NCBI GenBank assembly: GCA_903813345.2
Contig: CAIIXF020000010.1
Coordinates: 16,193,181 to 16,257,180, forward strand
Source: Owenia fusiformis
Taxonomy: Eukaryota; Annelida; Polychaeta; Sabellida; Oweniidae
Length of the DNA stretch: 64,000 nt
Reading direction: 5' to 3'
Part shown: one piece after another, positions 11,278-21,710 of the stretch
How positions within the stretch are numbered: the first letter of the stretch is position 1
Layout: each line of letters begins with the position of its first letter
Position numbers and translations under genes: made by a program
The notes under the pieces: model-generated
Told to the model about the DNA's origin: nothing
The model's input: only the letters and a program-made list of their open reading frames with translations
Database searches by the model: none

Positions 11278-14200
11278 TAGTATAGACTATATTAATGCAA
11301 GTTTAGCAGCCCCGTCCCAAAGATTGGTGCCTGTGACAGCCCGGGTTATAAATCATTTCAAATCTACCACGCTGATCTCTTCTCAACCGATGGAAGGAAC
11401 TAAATACGTGCTCATTTAACTACTAGTATGCGGTGATACCAGGGGAAATAACCATATAGAAAGTCGTCTGTACGTCGACGACGAACCCTGATTGGCTCGG
11501 TGCGATCAGATATTTATTGTAAACTGAAAGAGTGAAGACGAAGCTCTCTTTTAAGAAGTGAAGTCGAACGAAAGCAAAGGGTATATTGTGTTAGCAGCTA
11601 TCGTTAACATGCCCCCCCCCCCCTACCAATATCACTTTTTGTAAATTAGTAAAATCAGATAAGAGACAAGCGGCATAAATCCCTTAGATTTAAAAGCCAC
11701 GAGCGAAGCGAGCGGCGAAAATTGTCAAGAAAATATTTGCACAAAACCTGAGAAAAAATCCTAGGGATTTCATTGCTTATTCACTAATATTCTTTTTCTG
11801 TAACGCAAGGTTTTCATCTTATCTCCGCTAGGTAATTATTTTGTAATGAGAAACCTATAGTTTATTATTGACAGGGGCAGTTTTTATATTTTTTCTTTCA
11901 TAAATATATTTGCGTTTTGAAACACAGTTAACCCCTTTAAAGGAATAAGTGATTTCTTTTAGATAAAGTGGAAAACAATATTTCCCATGTTGTTTTCCTA
12001 TGGGGAACTCATGCAATCCATTGCTTTCAGCTAGTCACCCATAATGGATATTTTTAGAACCCCTAGGAATTACTTATTCCTTAAAAGTGGTTAACTTTGT
12101 GTCAAAACAAAACATAGTGATGCAACAAAAATTAAAAAAGCAGGGGTGGAAGGGGTTTCAAATCAGAACAACATTTCAGAAAAAACATGTGGGTTGGTTG
12201 TTAGCACCTCCCCTGTCTCAGAGTCGAAATTATTTTAAATGCTTTTCCTGGAGGTAATGCATTGATCTAACATATGTACCTGTTTAAATCCTCAGAGAAT
12301 AGCCAAAATCCAACATATGACCATTCGAAATCTGTTGCACTAATTTCCCTCCTCCTTTCAAGACAGAAAATAGAGAGTAATGATCGATTTGATTTGTTGA
12401 AATAAGCTAGGTAATTGCAATTGGGCCATCATGCGAGATCCATGCCTCCTTCAGCTAGACATATTTTCTAGACATATATTGCCTGAGTATGAGAATGTAA
12501 ATAAGGTATTAAGGCTCCCTTTCCGGATCAGTTTCTCCAAGGAAGATCTTAAACATAAAGCATATTGTCGGATATCGATCACAATGGGTTGTCCTCTCAG
12601 CAACTGGGGATACGAACCTAACTACTTAGACCTCTGTTGGCCCAGACCTGGTTTGGAGTTCTAAGGGTACATGCAGTCCAAGGAGAGAACACGGTAATGG
12701 GTTTAAGTTAAGCAAACATATTGAATACGATAATCATAAAATGTCCATTTATCACAATTATTCCATTGTGGCGGTGTGTATCAAGTCCTCCTCCTTCTAA
12801 TGTAGGCCTTGAACCAAGAAGCTTTTAAATCTAAAGGAAATTAACTCACACACTCTGGAAGGACTTATTGACTGCTCTTGGGGGGGGGGGGGACTCTGAG
12901 CTTCGGGGATCTTGTCTAACGTAACTTCCCTGCGGTAATCCGGCTATGAAATTATTTGAAGATGAAAGATTAAATTGTTATGGCAACTTTAAAACTGGTG
13001 AAACTCGAGAATCCGTTCAAATCTATTGAAAGCTGAAACGTTCAGCCTTACAATAGTGTATGGGAGTATGTGGGGTAAATTACATCTCAGAAGAAAACAC
13101 AATAACTTGATCATGACACCTTAAACGTAGAAAAATTGTTTTACCAATTGTTTTGCCAATGCTCGGCGCAGTGTAATATCCTGAAGAAATCCTGCTGTAC
13201 TTAAGTTCATCAACAATTCCTTGTTGTTTGTCGCTTAACTGTTAATGAAATTGTTTGTTTACGCGTCTACTCTGCCCGTCATATTCGGTTCTAAATCTTC
13301 GTTGTTCTCTAAATAAATAGGGTTGACACGCCATCACTGGAAAAAGTTACTTTAGGCTTAGGTTACCTTAAGAGGTGATGTTTTAGTCAATTGAGGTAAG
13401 AAATTTTTTAAATCGTTGATAAACTTGTTAAACATTTTTAACAAAGATATGTACTTGACTGTAGTCTGTAGACCCACCTACATATGTTGGGCCAAAATGT
13501 AACCAGATAAAAAAAGAATATAAAAGGGCCACTTGATTGAATATAAGAGTTTTGGAAGTCAAGTCTCAAGGGTGTCCTTTATTTTTATCAAAACATCTGG
13601 GCTCCTATAACTGATCCCGGAGGTACGCCAGGATTTATATGAAAGTCAGTGAAGAAGTCTGATATACGGTCATCCACTGGGACAACATCACTCACTTGAC
13701 ATTTATTTGGTAATAAAGTTAGGGTTAAGAGTGCCAGGGATTGCAGACAGAGTGCAATCTTGAACCAAAAGTTAGAATTATGTTTGTAATGGACTAGTGG
13801 AATCCGTGGTATTACCATATCCAACATGCTTTTTTGCAGTCCTTTTTCGTTCTTGGGGTATTTTTCTTATCATGTAAGTTATTGAATACATGGTCTCTTA
13901 ATGGATGGTACTATTCGATTGGCCACTATAGAGAAATTATCATTTATCTATATCTATTAAATTTGTATCTCAATGGAGTAAAGTAGGTTGTGTTGCACCA
14001 CTGTATCCCAGACACTCCAGGTTCCTTTGTGCTGTGGTGTCCGTTCGAATGATTGTACATTCTCATATTCTAAACATTAGCGATGGAGTTCCATGACTTA
14101 AGAAGGTCCCAAGATGTGCTAATTTACCTGCAGACTCGGTTGGATAATGAGACCTGTTGTTTCAGCTAATCACGTCTTACACCCCCGGGAAGCTAAAAAT

Positions 14201-15500
14201 GCCAGGCCAATTATAACATACCATTGGATTTACCAGTTGTGATTTAATTAAACGAAAAGGCTTGCAGCTTGTACATTTTCACCCTGATAGTTCAATAACT
14301 GTCACAGAAGTAATTATAGAGTTGCGTTTCAGAGGGTTGAGCGATATATTGCTTTATTAATACTTTAGTATCACTTTAGTCATTCCATCATGTGAACTTG
14401 CAGTCAAACTTTCTTCCAGACTGTGTATATAAGCTTACACCGTGTCTATATTAATTATCTCAAGTAATGTTGCAAATTCTTGTACCCATATCAGTCTTGC
14501 TTCAAGATTGTGGACCCCCCCCTCTATCTCCTACACAACACATAGTTGTTAGGGTACATAGTCCAGGGTCTTTAAACAAGACTATACCCATGATATGATA
14601 CCAATCTCAAAATTATGTGGTGCAGGATATAAAATATCCTTTTTGATTTGGTCTCCATGACTGAAGCCAGTGGGTCCAAGCACGAAATATTTCACTATAG
14701 GTGAATTCGAACGTTATCTTTTGGTCCCATTTCTTTTTAAAAATATTTATTGTAGAATTATTGATAAAAAATGTTCATCTGTTTACAAAATCGGCAATTG
14801 AATAGTTTTGCAAATTGAGACCCTCACCCATATGGCCACTTCTTTGCTGTTACTGTACGTATACCTTTTTGCACCTGAAACCTCGAGAAATTATAATAAT
14901 TTCTCTGTAGCAAATTATTTACAAGAAACCCTGCAGGTCATAATTTCCTGTATGACTGTCCGTCCTAAAGTAATCACGATAATGACTGCGGCATTCATCT
15001 GTCGGACAGACTGTAACATATTCCGAACATTGACATCACACATACGGGACTAACCGTATAGAAATATTCCAGTGTCAGGAGATGATCCTAGATGGTAAGA
15101 AGTCAGACATGAGCAGACCATACACTCCTGGTAGATGTGACCTATAATTACTCATTGAAACGCTAACAAGCGTTTTGGTCCAGCTTTCATATCTATTAAT
15201 ATTCCTAGGAGCCGTGGTTTAGTTTAATAGAAGTCATTATTGATGGAACACAAGTAAATCTAATGAAATTAAAGAACCCCCAGGGATTTCTGATATCTAG
15301 GCCCGCTAAGTCAACATTTACCTTGGCCTCCGTTACTAATTATATTTTTTAATGCTCACATTAGGTGTAATAAAGTCCCAATAAATGAATTGAATAAGAG
15401 ACATTAAACAATGGACAATGGTCAACAAAATTCTGAATTGTCGATACTTTTGCATATGGTTGAAGAAAATTATTCCCTGTTTAAAAATGTGCTTCACGTT
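11278..15500. other. Noncoding part of segment A
   Basis: No gene is supported. It carries C- and G-runs near 11612 and 12880 that are much longer than in B (at 35845 the second is only GGAGGGG). Confidence 0.5.
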
Positions 15501-15673
15501 CCGGTGTAAAAGGGTAGAAGGTCCTATCAAATTATGGTCCTACTCTTCATTGATTTATATGGTGACCTAAATACAACTCTTTCCCTCATTATCTTATACG
15601 CAATCAGGGCCAGTAAGAGCCGTTAAGAAAGGGGACCATAATCCCTGGGGGACCATCAATTCTTTCATACCGG
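15501..15673 (-). mobile_element. CCGGTG-family element, copy 2 (reverse)
   Basis: Begins CCGGTGTAAAAGGGTAGAAG and ends TTCTTTCATACCGG, the reverse orientation of the copy at 9190. Its counterpart in segment B is at 38871-39043, so it predates the duplication. Confidence 0.85.
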
Positions 15674-16229
15674 CCATCTTGAGAACTTTACCTTCACCTT
15701 GTATTGGTTTTTCATGTAATAATCTATATACCTAGTCAAGCCGAATAAGTCTGGCATGTAAAGACTAAAACAGGAATAGCCCGGTAAGGCCGTTAAAGTC
15801 TTCAGTCGCTCGGCAGGTCAGAGAAATGTCTTTACTTTTGTTTTTCTGCGCATGATTTTTGAGCTTCTACTTCCGGAAATGATCGATGATTTATTTGCTC
15901 TAGAATCACCCCTAAATAGTCACCAATGAATACAATTTCTATAAGATACGTCTTAAGAATGAATTGAAGCATATTTTAAGCCCAAATATTTGTAAATATA
16001 TCGATCGAATCAAGTGTGGTTGGCGATCAAAAAAATATTTCGAAAAATCGAGACTTGTTTTTTATGAAGTTCGTCGATGTTTTAAGTGGAACAGAAATTA
16101 TTTTTTCACAGAAACATAGCAACAAGCCCAATGAATCAGAATAACTTGGAAAAACATCCTCATTTCAGATGGCCCGGCTATGATACGCTTTTTCCCTCGG
16201 ATATTTTATCATTTTTCGAAAAATCCAAT

Positions 16230-16286
16230 ATGGCGGCCGACGAAGAAAGTGAGAACAACCCGATTAAGAATTTTTTTCCTGAATAA
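16230..16286 (+). CDS. Possible first coding exon over an ATGGCGGC start
   Basis: CCAATATGGCGGCCGACGAAG gives a start reading MAADEESENNPIKNFFPE and then a stop. A possible donor (AAA|GTGAGA) lies after the sixth codon. AATATGGCGGC fits the YY1-type initiator often found over start codons. No downstream exon was found on this strand before a LINE fragment and the minus-strand gene, so it may be a dead promoter or chance. Confidence 0.2.
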   Translation: MAADEESENNPIKNFFPE

Positions 16287-16362
16287 CTTCTCCAATCTGC
16301 GTTTAATTTAATGATTAGAGGAACACTTTATACAGGATAGCGTACGCATTGTTATTTTAACA

Positions 16363-16475
16363 GTGGAGATAATGAAAACGCCAGAATATAGACAGTTGAA
16401 CTGTGTCGAATGCCTTCTGAAAGTCAAAGTATGCCTTGTCTTCTTTCTTCAAATCATGGGCTTTCAAGAGATTAC
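16363..16475 (-). pseudogene. LINE reverse transcriptase fragment
   Basis: On the minus strand a frame reads KAYFDFQKAFDTVQLSIFW. This is the F-x-D-x-x-K-A-F-D-x-V motif of non-LTR retrotransposon reverse transcriptases and contains the first catalytic Asp region. About 35 residues can be recognised; upstream the frame breaks. It is an isolated fossil of a LINE lying between the possible ATGGCGGC start and the terminal exon of the minus-strand gene. Confidence 0.7.
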
Positions 16476-16679
16476 AATGTATTCTTGCAGGTCTAGGATC
16501 AGAATAATATTTTCCCCAACATATTGGTTTTCAAGTCGCAGAGTAGTCCTGTTTGATCATATTGAATACTTTTTTTGTAATACTGATATGATTTTACTGC
16601 TATCGGATCTAAAATTAATTAAAATAATTATGATTATAATTTAGCGATATTTGTAACTTTTTTACAGGGCACGCAAGAA

Positions 16680-17000
16680 ATCAGCATTATCAATAAAGTA
16701 ATATTATCGCTGGTACTGATAATTTTGATAGCCTGTATTCCTATTAGCAATAAATTCGATAATTATCAATAATCGACAAGTTATCAAAATTATCTGCTAT
16801 TGTCTGATAATTCTAAATTCACTTTGTCCATTTTCTTATAAACTGAATAACTTTGGCTTCGGGCAAAATAGATTTTTTAGATTTAGACAAAATCATCAGA
16901 TTGAGTAAAACTTTTATCAATTTTGATAAAAACTCCGATTGAAATAACATTGGCTCTGGAAAATAAGGAAGTAAAAGTGACTTCCATACCAACCTCAACC
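16680..17000 (+). repeat. Diverged relative of the interior of the 4.3-kb TIR element
   Basis: Shares a run of features with 26690-27250 and 31250-31815. All three have clusters of GATAATTATCAAT, then CAGATTTAG or TTTTTTAGATTTAG, TTTTATCAATTTTGATA or its variant, GGCTCTGGAAAA or GGGGCTGGAAAA, and AAAAGTGACTTCC or AAAAGTGACTTTCC. Similarity is partial, pointing to an older insertion of the same family. Confidence 0.5.
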
Positions 17001-17526
17001 AATGAGATCTACATGAACTTTTTAGATGATCAGATATTGTCTTGTCAGAAGTTCAGAACTCCAAATGGTATTTAGCCTTGGCCCTAGACCATGGTTATTC
17101 ACAAATAATGGAAACTATAGAGGACTATACACCAACCATGTCAACAGCTAGTACTTTGTCTATCATATGGGTCATGTCTACATTCATCACTGGGCCTACA
17201 GTCCAATCTAACTAGTTTTTTCCAATGATTTATGATCAGCATAAGTTACAACACAGCAGGATTTAGTTTCAATAGAATTATAATTGTAAAAATATATTAA
17301 CAGTATAAGTTTCATGAAAAATAAATACATGGAGATATTTCCATATGCTGACGATAAATGAAAAATCTAGTCATACATTTGGGTCCCCAAAATTCAACTT
17401 AAAGATAGATTAGTTTATATAAAAAAGTAATATATTTATATTGAAACATCATTAAGTAAGTCAAATATGACTTTTAATTAAAACAGATCAATAGCATATA
17501 AAACATGAAAAAACTAAATAATTGCA
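17001..17526. other. Noncoding; 3' side of the minus-strand gene
   Basis: Lies downstream of the terminal exon on the minus strand. A possible ATTAAA poly(A) signal (TTTAAT on the plus strand) occurs near 17474, about 50 bp past the stop. Nothing else is recognised. Confidence 0.35.
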
Positions 17527-17631
17527 CTATTTAAGTTTGATAGGCTTTGTATGTGGTGAATAACAAATAATCTGTTCCAACACATCATCATTTCCCTCTC
17601 TGATATGTTCTTTGCACCAAATGTTCTCATA
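17527..17631 (-). CDS. Terminal coding exon (exon 3)
   Basis: The minus strand shows acceptor TTGCTTTAG and then 34 codons from YENIW to PIKLK, followed by TAG. The frame follows phase 0 from the previous exon's AAG|GTAAAT. The composition is clearly protein-like (charged and hydrophobic residues mixed, GC above the flanks), which is why I take it as a real exon. Confidence 0.5.
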   Translation of the reverse strand, partial: YENIWCKEHIREGNDDVLEQIICYSPHTKPIKLK

Positions 17632-20600
17632 CTAAAGCAATATTAAATTGGTTTGCTATATCAAATATCTTGATTGATCATTGAATCTACACATATTGAC
17701 CATATTCTTCACTTGCATAAATACTTTCAAGAACCCATTGCATGGATGTCATTTTGCATCTGATCCTCTAATTACTCTTACAATGATTACAAATGCAAAA
17801 TACTTCCATGTCGATAAACATATTTGTGTAGTTACACATTGTCGAAACAATTTATTGAACAAACCTATTGTAGGAGCTTACTGCAAAACTATTGCTATAA
17901 GTAAAGTAGTAGCTTCTTAATAACTTTTTCTTTAAGAATGAGTAAACAGCACCTCTCTTTTTTGTGCAATGGAATTTGGATGGGTATACAAGTAAAGAAT
18001 GATTGATATATAAACAGTTCAGTTTTTTAAAGTCCATGTCATAGTTGTAATCACTCAATTCTTATTCTGCTGTTCAGTATACTTGTTGCATCTCATTAGA
18101 CTTGTTGTCTTGCATTTCAGTAACTGGAAAAACAACATACAGATTTGGGTGATACTTGAAATGACAGAATATGCTTTAATAAGTTTTCAGGAAATGTTCT
18201 GATAAATGAATTTTATCACTGACATGCTTAATTATTCTCAAAAATATATCTGATACATAGTCTAATGGATAATATTATAGTATACAACAAAATTTAATCA
18301 AATTTATTTAGGAAACTGCATTTTTTGCTACAAAAACTATAATAGACTTTTTAGAATAAAGAAGATAAGAATAAAGACTAAAATGGAATGCTGATAGCAC
18401 AATCTTGTTTGAAGCATTCTATCATTTTGTCTCCATTTCTGTACTCCTTTCATAGAATTTCTTTAGAATTGACAAACTGACCGAAGCATATTTAATGTTC
18501 ATATTTTAACTAGCAGGCATATTCACCTTGCACTCAGCAGAGATGTTAAAAGCAGCCCCTCAGCACTCTGTACACAGCAGCTGGATCTTCAGCCCCAAAT
18601 GCAACACAGTATGCATCTCAGCAATGGTTAAAACATAGCTGAAAATGAACGCTATACTGATGAAACACCACGTGAAATAAAGCATAGTACATGGAGTAGA
18701 AGCATCATCACAGGCACAAATTCACTAGACATTGACTTATTTTGACTCGTATCTAAAATGAAACTGGGGATATGTGAAATGCCCATGAATAGTGCTTTTT
18801 CTCATTTTGCCTCACTTATTTTTGGATCCTGGCTACACCCCTGCACTTTACATCAATCGCTATGTATCACTAATTCCTATTCAATTTCAGGGGAAGACCT
18901 GTACCATTATTTAGAAAAACAGTATTCAAATTTGCAAATTTTGGGAAATTTCAATTTCACTGCCACTTTCCAGATTTCACAAATTTAACTTTCACTTTTC
19001 TCTCTTCAATGGATACAATACAAATGAAAAATCATGTAAAATAAAACCAAGTAGAAGCATCATTTGCCATTGGTACAGGCACAAGTTAAACATGTATTTT
19101 ATATTCACTGCACTAGATATTGTATTTGAAATGAAACTCTGAATACGTAAAACTTGTTTTCTAAATTTCTCTCACTATTTTTGGATCCTGGCTACACCTC
19201 TGCACTTTACATAAATCACTATGTATCACTGTTTTCCCCAGATTAGTGGTAGGTTATTTCAGAAGATCAAAAGTATTCTCCCAGTATATTTTGACGCAAT
19301 GCAATTCTGCGAATCTTGAGGAATCAAAATTTCACTGCAATGAATTTTGCAGATTTCATTAGTTGAAATTTCACTATTCTCTGAATCACAAAGATTTGTA
19401 AACCTACCTTTCGACCTTCAAATTTTAAATACTAGGATAATGGAATATTTACCTTGCACTCAGCATATATGTTCAAAGACAAGCAGCCCCTCAGCACACT
19501 GTACACAGCAACTGGATCTTGGGCTCCATAATGCAACACAGCTTGAATCCTAGCATTGGTCAAAGCATATCTGAAAATGAATACTATATCTATGAAACAT
19601 CATGTAAAATAAACCATCAGTGGAAGCATCATTTGCAGTTGGTACAGGCACATATTACATGTATTGTATATTCACTATAGACTGATAGATATTGACCTTT
19701 GAGTCAACTTGATCCTTAAAATGAAACTGAATATTTTAAAGTCTTATGAAAGTGAATTTTATTGATTTGCCTCACTTATTTTTGGATCCTGACTACACCC
19801 CTGTACTTAACATCAATCAGTGTAACACCAATTTCCATTCAATTTGAGGGAAAGTCCTGTTTCTCCCAGATCTTAGTAATAGTTGTAAGTTATTTTGGAA
19901 AAAAACGATATTGTTTTCCCGGTATACGGTATGTTTGAAGCAATTCAATGTTGCAAATTATGAGAAATCACAATTTCACTGACATAAGTTTTGCAAATTT
20001 CAAAAGCTAAAATTTGACTTGGCCTATTCTTTGAATCTTCAAGATTTTTAAACCTAAGTATCTCTTAGACTCCCTGAAGTTTTAAAAGTAATGCCTATGG
20101 CACAAGCAATAGTTCAATAATGTACAGTAATCAAATTGTATAGTACACAGTGTATAAATATTACACTGGGGCTTTATTTGGCAAATATCGCCACAATTAT
20201 CTTTTGCGATTTTTACCATTATTGGGAGTCGGGTGTAATTAATTGCATGCAAAAAAATACTGGGAGTAGAGCAACTGATTATAATGGGGTTGCCATATAG
20301 GTTTGAATCGCAATGGTCCAAATCCGATTGGCTCAAATCCCATTGGTCCATATCCCAATGGTTCAATTCTAAGTTGTCAGAATTAATGCAATTTTATACC
20401 ACCATTGGTCTTTGGGTGAAATTAAATTGCATGCAAAAATAAAAATGGTACAGCAACTGATTATAATAGGGTTGCCACATTGGTTCGAATCGCAATGGTC
20501 TGAATCTGATTGGTCCGAATCACATGGGTCCATACACCAATGGCACCAATGATCCGATTCAAGTTGTCTGAATTTCAGTTGTCGGAATTCAATCCCACAG

Positions 20601-21119
20601 GCCCAGGAACATGTATGACAAAATCAAGTCAAGTCCCCGGCTCTTTTCAAATTTTTGTACATGTCGCCCCGGGCCTAGCTATGGAATCCCATGTGTCCGA
20701 AACCCAATCGTCCAAATCCTATTCGTCCGGAATCCAGTGTCCAAATCTCAATGGTCATGATTATCACAAATCTGCTCAGGCCCGTAGCCAGGGGGGGTTT
20801 CGGGCAAACCCCCCCCCTGGCCTAAATTTCTTTCAAAATCATGCAGTTTTTCACCATTCTGACTATTTTTTGAGTGATTTTTGGCCAAATTTGCCAAAGT
20901 GAACCCCCCTAGAATTTTTTGGAAAAGTGAACCCCCCTTGGAAAATTCTGGGTACGGGCCTGCTGCTCTCACTTACACAAACAGACCAAAATGAATAACT
21001 GTGACATGATACAGGTAAGGCTTGATACAATTCAAAGAGTCTACACTGGGTGCACACATAACTACTATTGAGATTTTACAAAAAATTACCTTCAAAATGT
21101 AGTCGATATCAGTAACCAG
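17527..21119 (-). CDS. Spliced minus-strand gene of unknown function (partial model)
   Basis: Three exons fit together in phase: 21119-20977, 19570-19453 and 17631-17527, ending at a stop. All junctions are GT-AG. Exon 1 carries NCIKPYLYHVTVIHFGLF and ends with 2 nt of a codon. Exon 2 completes it and carries YALTNARIQAVLHYG, then a DPVAVYSVLRGC block and NIYAECK. Exon 3 carries YENIWCKEHIREGND and ends in TKPIKLK. The model gives about 120 residues from the acceptor at 21119, or about 100 if the in-frame ATG in exon 1 (MCAPSVDS) is used. A hydrophobic stretch (HVTVIHFGLFVYAL) spans the first junction. I do not recognise the family. The 5' end is unresolved; upstream exons may exist. The whole gene lies in the A-only block. 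Confidence 0.5.
18527..18638 (-). pseudogene. Decayed duplicate of exon 2
   Basis: 112 bp match the 118-bp exon at 19453-19570 and keep acceptor TTTTCAG and donor AAG|GTGAAT. A 1-bp loss early in the exon and a 5-bp loss near its end shift the frame between them and create a stop, though the total length change is a multiple of 3. Like exon 2 it would enter in phase 2 and leave in phase 0, so including both would break the frame. Confidence 0.65.
19453..19570 (-). CDS. Coding exon 2, intact copy
   Basis: 118 bp between acceptor ATTCATTTTCAG and donor AAG|GTAAAT, open throughout in the frame set by exon 1 (GT|A-TAT). It encodes YALTNARIQAVLHYG then AQDPVAVYSVLRGC and NIYAECK. The existence of a diverged copy nearby, with the same splice sites, supports its being a true exon. 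Confidence 0.55.
20225..20760 (+). repeat. Tandem ~190-bp repeat with AATCC-ATTGGTCC mini-units
   Basis: GCAACTGATTATAAT then GGGTTGCCA recurs about 190 bp apart (20270 and 20452). Each is followed by 12-14-bp units such as GGTCCAAATCCGATTGGCTC and GGTCCGAATCACATGGGTCC. A further run of GTCC-AATCC units continues at 20690-20760. Noncoding. Confidence 0.7.
20777..20962. mobile_element. G-run mini-element, CAGGCCCGTA family, 5-bp target duplication
   Basis: Starts CAGGCCCGTAGCCAGGGGGG and ends GGGTACGGGCCTG. It is flanked on both sides by CTGCT (20772-20776 and 20963-20967). The interior includes CATGCAGTTTTTCACCATTC and two GTGAACCCCCC blocks. Relatives lie at 34435-34595 (reverse) and 51190-52092. 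It sits just inside the intron after exon 1. Confidence 0.85.
20977..21119 (-). CDS. Coding exon 1 of the partial model
   Basis: 143 bp between acceptor GTTGACTTATAG and a strong donor GTAAGTGAG, open in one frame for 47 codons plus 2 nt. That frame joins exon 2 in phase. An internal ATG (MCAPSVDS) at about residue 21 could be the real start. An alternative reading has an early donor at GTAATTTTTT, which would make the first ten codons a separate exon. Confidence 0.45.
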
Positions 21120-21710
21120 CTATAAGTCAACATTAATCGCCCCAAGACAGTGTTACACCTAAAATAAACACAAATAAAAAAAATTATGATGGAATTCATC
21201 ATTATTTTTCATATATTTCCTAGAAATATTCGATAATTCCTGAAACCGGAAGTTGGGTTACCTCCGATTATTTGTTAAATATCGCTACATTGACCGGGGG
21301 AACATTAATTCTGTTTTAAATTACAAAAAATACGATTTATTTTGAAGAAAATCAAGTCAACATTCAGCCCCAATCTTTAATGGCCCGGTTGTGATACGCT
21401 TTTGCAGACTTACCCTAAATCTATCACTCAAAACGTACCAGCCTTCTTTGAGCCTTCTAAAAACCTATTTCCCGTCGAAGAAAAATAATGTTCGATACAC
21501 CAAAATGTCGAGAAAAGACTCGTTTTTGAAACTAAAATGGCACGACATTAGTTCCTTGTATGGGGTGGGTCATGCCTCCAAAAGAGAGAGCTCTCTCGAG
21601 AAATCTCGCGGAGTCTCGTTAGACGATTCCCCGGGAAATTCAAGCTTGATTTGAAAATTAAATTTTCTTATTTAGTGTAGCGCGCAGCTGGCCTGCGTAT
21701 CAGCTGTCTT
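21120..21710. other. Possible promoter side of the minus-strand gene
   Basis: 21540-21700 is CpG-richer than its surroundings (for example AAATCTCGCGGAGTCTCG). The minus strand has a donor-like GGGTAAGTCTG near 21408, which could end an untranslated first exon. A coding exon is not supported here. Confidence 0.25.

Larger units (their letters stand above)
18525..20085 (-). repeat. Three tandem units carrying the duplicated exon
   Basis: Units are about 18525-19010, 19011-19440 and 19441-20085. Shared landmarks in order are AGAAGCATCAT, GGCACA, TATTCACT, TTTTTGGATCCTGGCTACAC, CACTTTACAT and AATTTCACTG. Units 1 and 3 each contain a copy of the exon; unit 2 keeps only the intron part. Drift between units is considerable, so the duplication is old. 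Confidence 0.75.
15803..21710. other. 5.9-kb block present in A, absent from B
   Basis: In A, GTCTT at 15798-15802 precedes the block and GTCTT at 21706-21710 closes it. B reads straight through as AAAGTCTTGCAACTAACAG. There are no inverted ends and no target duplication, and the 5-bp microhomology fits a simple deletion in B. The block contains a LINE fragment and at least three exons of a minus-strand gene. Confidence 0.75.

Noticed and set aside
10805-11330. Retroelement-like terminus around 11278-11330 (TTGGTGCC near a boundary)
   Set aside because: Only a short primer-site-like string, with no matching terminal repeat and no recognisable internal region. The boundary is better explained as the start of A/B homology.
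16169-21405. Direct repeat ATGGCCCGG(C/T)T(A/G)TGATACGC at 16169 and 21380
   Set aside because: Only about 25 bp match and the flanks do not. It does not coincide with the breakpoints of the A-only block, so it is not taken as a target duplication.
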